Assembly (NCBI GenBank): GCA_021775715.1
Contig: JAJFHI010000413.1
Span: 1-9,424 of the forward strand
DNA: 9,424 nt
Direction: 5' to 3'
Source of the DNA: Hyphomicrobiaceae bacterium
GTDB taxonomy: Bacteria > Pseudomonadota > Alphaproteobacteria > Rhizobiales > Hyphomicrobiaceae
Below are positions 7,004 through 9,424 of the stretch, in pieces (within the stretch, counting starts at the first letter, position 1; each line of letters begins with the position of its first letter). Made by a program: the position numbers and the translations under genes. The notes under the pieces were generated by a model. The model was not told the DNA's origin and did no database searches. It saw only the letters and a program-made list of their open reading frames with translations.

Positions 7004-7273
7004 GACGCAATTTGCAAAGCTCAATGACGGGATCGGCCAAGACCTCAGGATGATTTCAACGCTTAATGCACCATCGATTAGGCATGGATTTTTTGGGGGG
7101 CTTAATTTCAACACAAAAAGAGCTGGCTCGAACATCGCATTGATCGAGCCGTTCACGAGTGTGCCACCCGGAAAAGTAGTGTCGTTTAGGTCGCCTGTGA
7201 CCCAGGAAAACGCCGGCTGAAAAAGATTAAATGAAACCGTAGAACTTGAATGGAAGGGACGGGGGATTAAAGT
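7004..7273 (+). promoter_or_regulatory. Porin leader region without a confident gene
   Basis: These 270 bases separate the regulator's terminator from the porin. I found no convincing -35/-10 pair, although a porin promoter must lie here because the terminator isolates the gene. The region holds a T6G6 run (7089-7100), a 7-base inverted repeat (7125-7150) and a 56-codon open frame (7050-7220) of doubtful status. A GGGGGA ribosome site (7261-7266) precedes the porin ATG by 7 bases. Confidence 0.5.
7125..7150. repeat. 7-base inverted repeat in the porin leader
   Basis: GGCTCGA (7125-7131) and TCGAGCC (7144-7150) are perfect complements across a 12-base spacer, about 125 bases before the porin ATG. 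No T run follows. It could be a regulator site or an mRNA hairpin; chance is not excluded. Confidence 0.4.
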
Positions 7274-8632
7274 ATGAAATTGAAATTTGTAAGAACGCTA
7301 ATGTGTCTAACGGGGTTTGCGGCCGCGGCTGCATTTTCCGTGACGTCAGCATCAGCCGCCGATTTTGGCGGGGACTGCTGTGCGGATCTTGAAGAACGCA
7401 TCGCTGAACTCGAAGCAACAACGGCTCGTAAGGGTAATCGCAAGGTTTCTCTAACGATTACGGGTTGGGTCGTCGAGAACATCACTTGGTGGGACGACGG
7501 TAGTGAGCAGAATGTTTACCAGGGTGGACCTGGCATCACGCTCTCGTCCAACTTCATCATCACTGGTGGCGCGCAGATCACAAACGATTGGTCCGCAGGC
7601 TATTTGATCCAGGTCGAAGTCAACCATAACGATACCTTGCTGCAGAGCCAGGATGTGGACGACGCACCGAACCCGGGTCTGCCTGAATTTGCTAACGGTG
7701 TTTATGCGCTGCAGACCTTCTGGTTCCTGCAAAGCAAAACCTACGGTAAGCTCTCGGTCGGCAAACAGTCGTCTGCAACCGACAACATCACAATTGTTGG
7801 TGTCGATGGTTCCGGCACTATCTGGCCAGCAAACTCACCGAACTTCGGTGACTTCCAAGGCTTCTCTATGAAGAGAAATGGCGTTGTGCTTGTTCCTGGT
7901 GGCGCTGGTACGTTCGGTAACAATGTTGGTTTTTGTGCCGCAACAGGTGCCGGGATCAGCATGGACTGCGCGGCAGCTGCTCCGAACAACAACGTTCGTT
8001 ATGACACGCCGACATTTGGCGGATTTACAGTGTCTGCATCTTGGGGTGAGGATGACTTCTGGGATGTTGGCCTGAGATACGCCGGTACTGGTGGTGGCTT
8101 TAAGTTTAATGCCGCTGCAGGTTTCGCGCAGATCCGCGATGATGGTTTCATCGTTCCTACTGCTGCCTTTGGCACGATTGGTCGCGATGTGAATTACTGG
8201 CAGGTTGGTGCATATGCTGAGCACATCAATACCGGCTTGTTCCTCTACGGCACATACGGTCATGAGGACATCAATACTCTTGCTGGTTACACCAATGGCG
8301 CGTTCACTCATGATGACAACAACGCTTGGTATCTCAAGGGTGGTATGCGGGCGAAATGGAATTCCCTCGGACATACCGTGCCATTCGTAGCTTGGCAGCA
8401 GTCGGAAGATATGTTGAGCCCATTCGCTATTGCTGCGGGTGCAACAGGATCTTCGTTGACCCGCCTAAGTGTTGGTGTTTCGCAGGAGATCGACGCTGCT
8501 GCGATGAACATCTGGCTTGTTTACAAGCATTTCGATGCTGAAATCACTGGTCCTGCTGCAACTTGTGCAAACCTGTGCGGTGATATCGATGATTTCCAGC
8601 GCATCGAATTTGGCGGCTGGATCGGCTTCTAG
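7274..8632 (+). CDS. Outer-membrane porin, alphaproteobacterial Porin_2 type
   Basis: This is a trimeric beta-barrel channel for passive uptake of small hydrophilic solutes across the outer membrane. The 452-residue precursor has a clear signal peptide: basic MKLKFVR, a hydrophobic Leu/Ala core, and an AXA site (Ala26-Ser27-Ala28) with cleavage before ADFGGD. The mature start has a Cys-Cys pair (35-36) and a short charged helical segment, DLEERIAELEATTARKGN, common at the N-terminus of Rhizobiales porins. Beta strands of alternating polar and hydrophobic residues follow, such as KVSLTITGWV, FTVSASWGEDDFWDVGLRYAG and the closing strand. The last residue is Phe, the usual assembly signal for barrels. 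Two further cysteine pairs, one before NNNVRYDTPTFGG and one near the C-terminus, probably form loop disulfides. It stands alone between a terminator and two hairpins. Substrate specificity cannot be told from sequence. Confidence 0.93.
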   Translation: MKLKFVRTLMCLTGFAAAAAFSVTSASAADFGGDCCADLEERIAELEATTARKGNRKVSLTITGWVVENITWWDDGSEQNVYQGGPGITLSSNFIITGGAQITNDWSAGYLIQVEVNHNDTLLQSQDVDDAPNPGLPEFANGVYALQTFWFLQSKTYGKLSVGKQSSATDNITIVGVDGSGTIWPANSPNFGDFQGFSMKRNGVVLVPGGAGTFGNNVGFCAATGAGISMDCAAAAPNNNVRYDTPTFGGFTVSASWGEDDFWDVGLRYAGTGGGFKFNAAAGFAQIRDDGFIVPTAAFGTIGRDVNYWQVGAYAEHINTGLFLYGTYGHEDINTLAGYTNGAFTHDDNNAWYLKGGMRAKWNSLGHTVPFVAWQQSEDMLSPFAIAAGATGSSLTRLSVGVSQEIDAAAMNIWLVYKHFDAEITGPAATCANLCGDIDDFQRIEFGGWIGF

Positions 8633-8650
8633 TCGACGAGGTTAATGAGG

Positions 8651-8677
8651 GGAGGCGCTGCTCGCAGCAGGGCCTCC
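8651..8677 (+). terminator. Strong hairpin after the porin, likely terminator
   Basis: GGAGGC (8651-8656) pairs with GCCTCC (8672-8677), and inside it CTGCT (8658-8662) pairs with AGCAG (8666-8670) around a CGC loop. A single G-G mismatch separates the two stems. It lies 18 bases after the porin stop. The T run is poor and late (GATTTT about 8691), so it may also act as a 3' mRNA stabiliser. Confidence 0.65.
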
Positions 8678-8757
8678 TATCGCAAGTCTCGATTTTAGGT
8701 GATCTGCGGTAGTCCCCAGAAAGTCTCATCCTTCCAGGGTCGGGTATTTTGCGAATT

Positions 8758-8784
8758 GGGTGTCGGGCAAGCTGTCCGACACCC
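8758..8784. terminator. Second hairpin between porin and acyl-CoA synthetase
   Basis: GGGTGTCGG (8758-8766) and CCGACACCC (8776-8784) form a perfect 9-base stem with a 9-base loop, which could close further by three pairs (one G-U). It is followed by the T-rich but interrupted TAAGTTGTTT. It is a possible back-up terminator, or a regulatory dyad about 110 bases before the next start. Confidence 0.5.
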
Positions 8785-8883
8785 TAAGTTGTTTCTGGCG
8801 TGTTGTTATTGCCCGATCGGCTCCTTTGGGTCATCCACGCGGTGATGAAAATTGGTCAGCCTTGTATTAACTTCAAGAGCTTT

Positions 8884-8889
8884 GAGGAG
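8884..8889 (+). promoter_or_regulatory. Ribosome binding site supporting a GTG start
   Basis: GAGGAG ends 4 bases before the GTG at 8894. The next in-frame ATG, at 8984, has only a poorly spaced AGAGG two bases before it, so the GTG is the preferred start. Confidence 0.6.
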
Positions 8890-8893
8890 TATC

Positions 8894-9424
8894 GTGTCAG
8901 GACTATTTTCCCGGTTTGCCGATCTGTTCCGCGAACCGCAAGAAGGGCCCCATGGGCTGCAAGTGGCTGAAGGTGCAGAGGCTATGGGATCTGACGTGTT
9001 AAGTTACGTTTCCGGGACGAGCGATGTTCCGTTGAAGTATGAGACGGTGGGCCAGACGCTTGATGTTGCCGTGCGCAACCACCCGAAACGCGACGCTCTC
9101 ATTTCGTGTCACCAAAACATTCGCTGGACATATGAAGAGTTTGGCAAAGCGGTCGATGAGATGGCAGCAGGCCTGGTTGCACTCGATCTTCAGCCAGGTG
9201 ACCGTGTCGGCATCTGGTCTCCAAACTGTGCCGAGTGGGTGGTTACGCAGTTTGCAACCGCGAAGGCCGGCCTGATACTCGTCAACATCAATCCGGCCTA
9301 TCGATTGGTGGAGCTTGAATACGCACTCAACAAGGTTGGATGTCGTGCACTTATTCTAGCAAGCCGTTTCAAGACATCTGACTATGTTGGCATGGTGCGC
9401 AGCCTGGCGCCGGAAGTTGACACT
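8894..9424 (+). CDS. Acyl-CoA synthetase (AMP-forming, FadD/ACSF2-like), 3' end outside window
   Basis: Enzymes of this family activate fatty acids with ATP to acyl-adenylates and then to acyl-CoA, which enter beta-oxidation. The frame starts with GTG at 8894 behind a GAGGAG site and stays open to the window end: 177 of perhaps 560-590 residues. Recognisable N-terminal features are LSYVSGTSDVPL, TVGQTLDVAVRNHPKRDALI, IRWTYEEF, LQPGDRVGIWSPNCAEWV and AKAGLILVNINPAYRLVELEYALN; the last resembles the AGxIxVNxNPxYxxxELEHxLN block of FadD. The ATP-binding loop and the catalytic lysine lie beyond the window. Compared with the LSY start of the recognisable domain, about 36 extra residues precede it, including an amphipathic-looking SGLFSRFADLFREP; starting at the ATG at 8984 would remove 30 of them. 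Chain-length preference cannot be judged. It fits the acyl-CoA theme of the neighbourhood but is separated from the operon by the regulator and porin. Confidence 0.85.
   Translation, partial: MSGLFSRFADLFREPQEGPHGLQVAEGAEAMGSDVLSYVSGTSDVPLKYETVGQTLDVAVRNHPKRDALISCHQNIRWTYEEFGKAVDEMAAGLVALDLQPGDRVGIWSPNCAEWVVTQFATAKAGLILVNINPAYRLVELEYALNKVGCRALILASRFKTSDYVGMVRSLAPEVDT

Noticed and set aside
7002..7030. TTGACG after the araC terminator as a -35 element of the porin promoter
   Set aside because: No -10-like hexamer is found 15-19 bases downstream, and the TTG belongs to the terminator's T run.
7835..8374. Minus-strand open frame (179 codons) inside the porin gene
   Set aside because: It is a shadow of the porin; the + strand shows signal peptide, barrel strands and terminal Phe.
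1..9424. tRNA/rRNA genes, CRISPR arrays, insertion sequences, toxin-antitoxin or defence genes
   Set aside because: I looked for spaced direct repeats, transposase motifs, cloverleaf-like segments and small toxin/antitoxin pairs and found none that could be supported.

Overview
The window looks like a chromosomal stretch of an alphaproteobacterium, most likely of the Hyphomicrobiales (Rhizobiales). The best evidence is the porin at 7274-8632. It has the N-terminal arrangement typical of alphaproteobacterial Porin_2 proteins: a signal peptide, then a CCADLEERIAELE segment, then a first beta strand. Base composition is moderate, without strong GC skew toward third positions. No phage, insertion sequence, CRISPR or RNA gene was found. 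All confident genes lie on the + strand.

Region 1 (1-5770) is a tightly packed six-gene operon for the lower part of branched-chain amino acid breakdown. In order it encodes isobutyryl-CoA dehydrogenase (5' end outside the window), 3-hydroxyisobutyryl-CoA hydrolase, 3-hydroxyisobutyrate dehydrogenase (mmsB), an enoyl-CoA hydratase, a thiolase, and an HSD10-like short-chain 3-hydroxyacyl-CoA dehydrogenase. The first four make an almost complete route from isobutyryl-CoA (valine) to methylmalonate semialdehyde. The hydratase, the HSD10-like dehydrogenase and the thiolase also fit the isoleucine steps from tiglyl-CoA to acetyl-CoA plus propionyl-CoA. Genes are joined by a 4-base overlap (ATGA), a 1-base overlap (TAATG) or gaps of about 4-21 bases, so one polycistronic mRNA with translational coupling is likely.

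Region 2 (5771-7003) holds a 251-base leader rich in palindromes, then an AraC/XylS-family regulator, closed by a clear rho-independent terminator with seven T residues. The regulator's effector and targets cannot be read from the sequence. Its neighbours make the upstream operon, its own leader and the downstream porin the natural candidates.

Region 3 (7004-8632) is a 270-base leader with an inverted repeat, a T6G6 run and a doubtful 56-codon frame, followed by the outer-membrane porin. Region 4 (8633-9424) has two strong hairpins between the porin and the start of a long-chain/medium-chain acyl-CoA synthetase (FadD/ACSF2 type), which begins with GTG and runs off the window.

Overall this is a coherent acyl-CoA catabolism neighbourhood. 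I see no clearly new biological system. The parts that known features explain least are the palindrome cluster and inverted repeat before the araC gene, and the porin leader.
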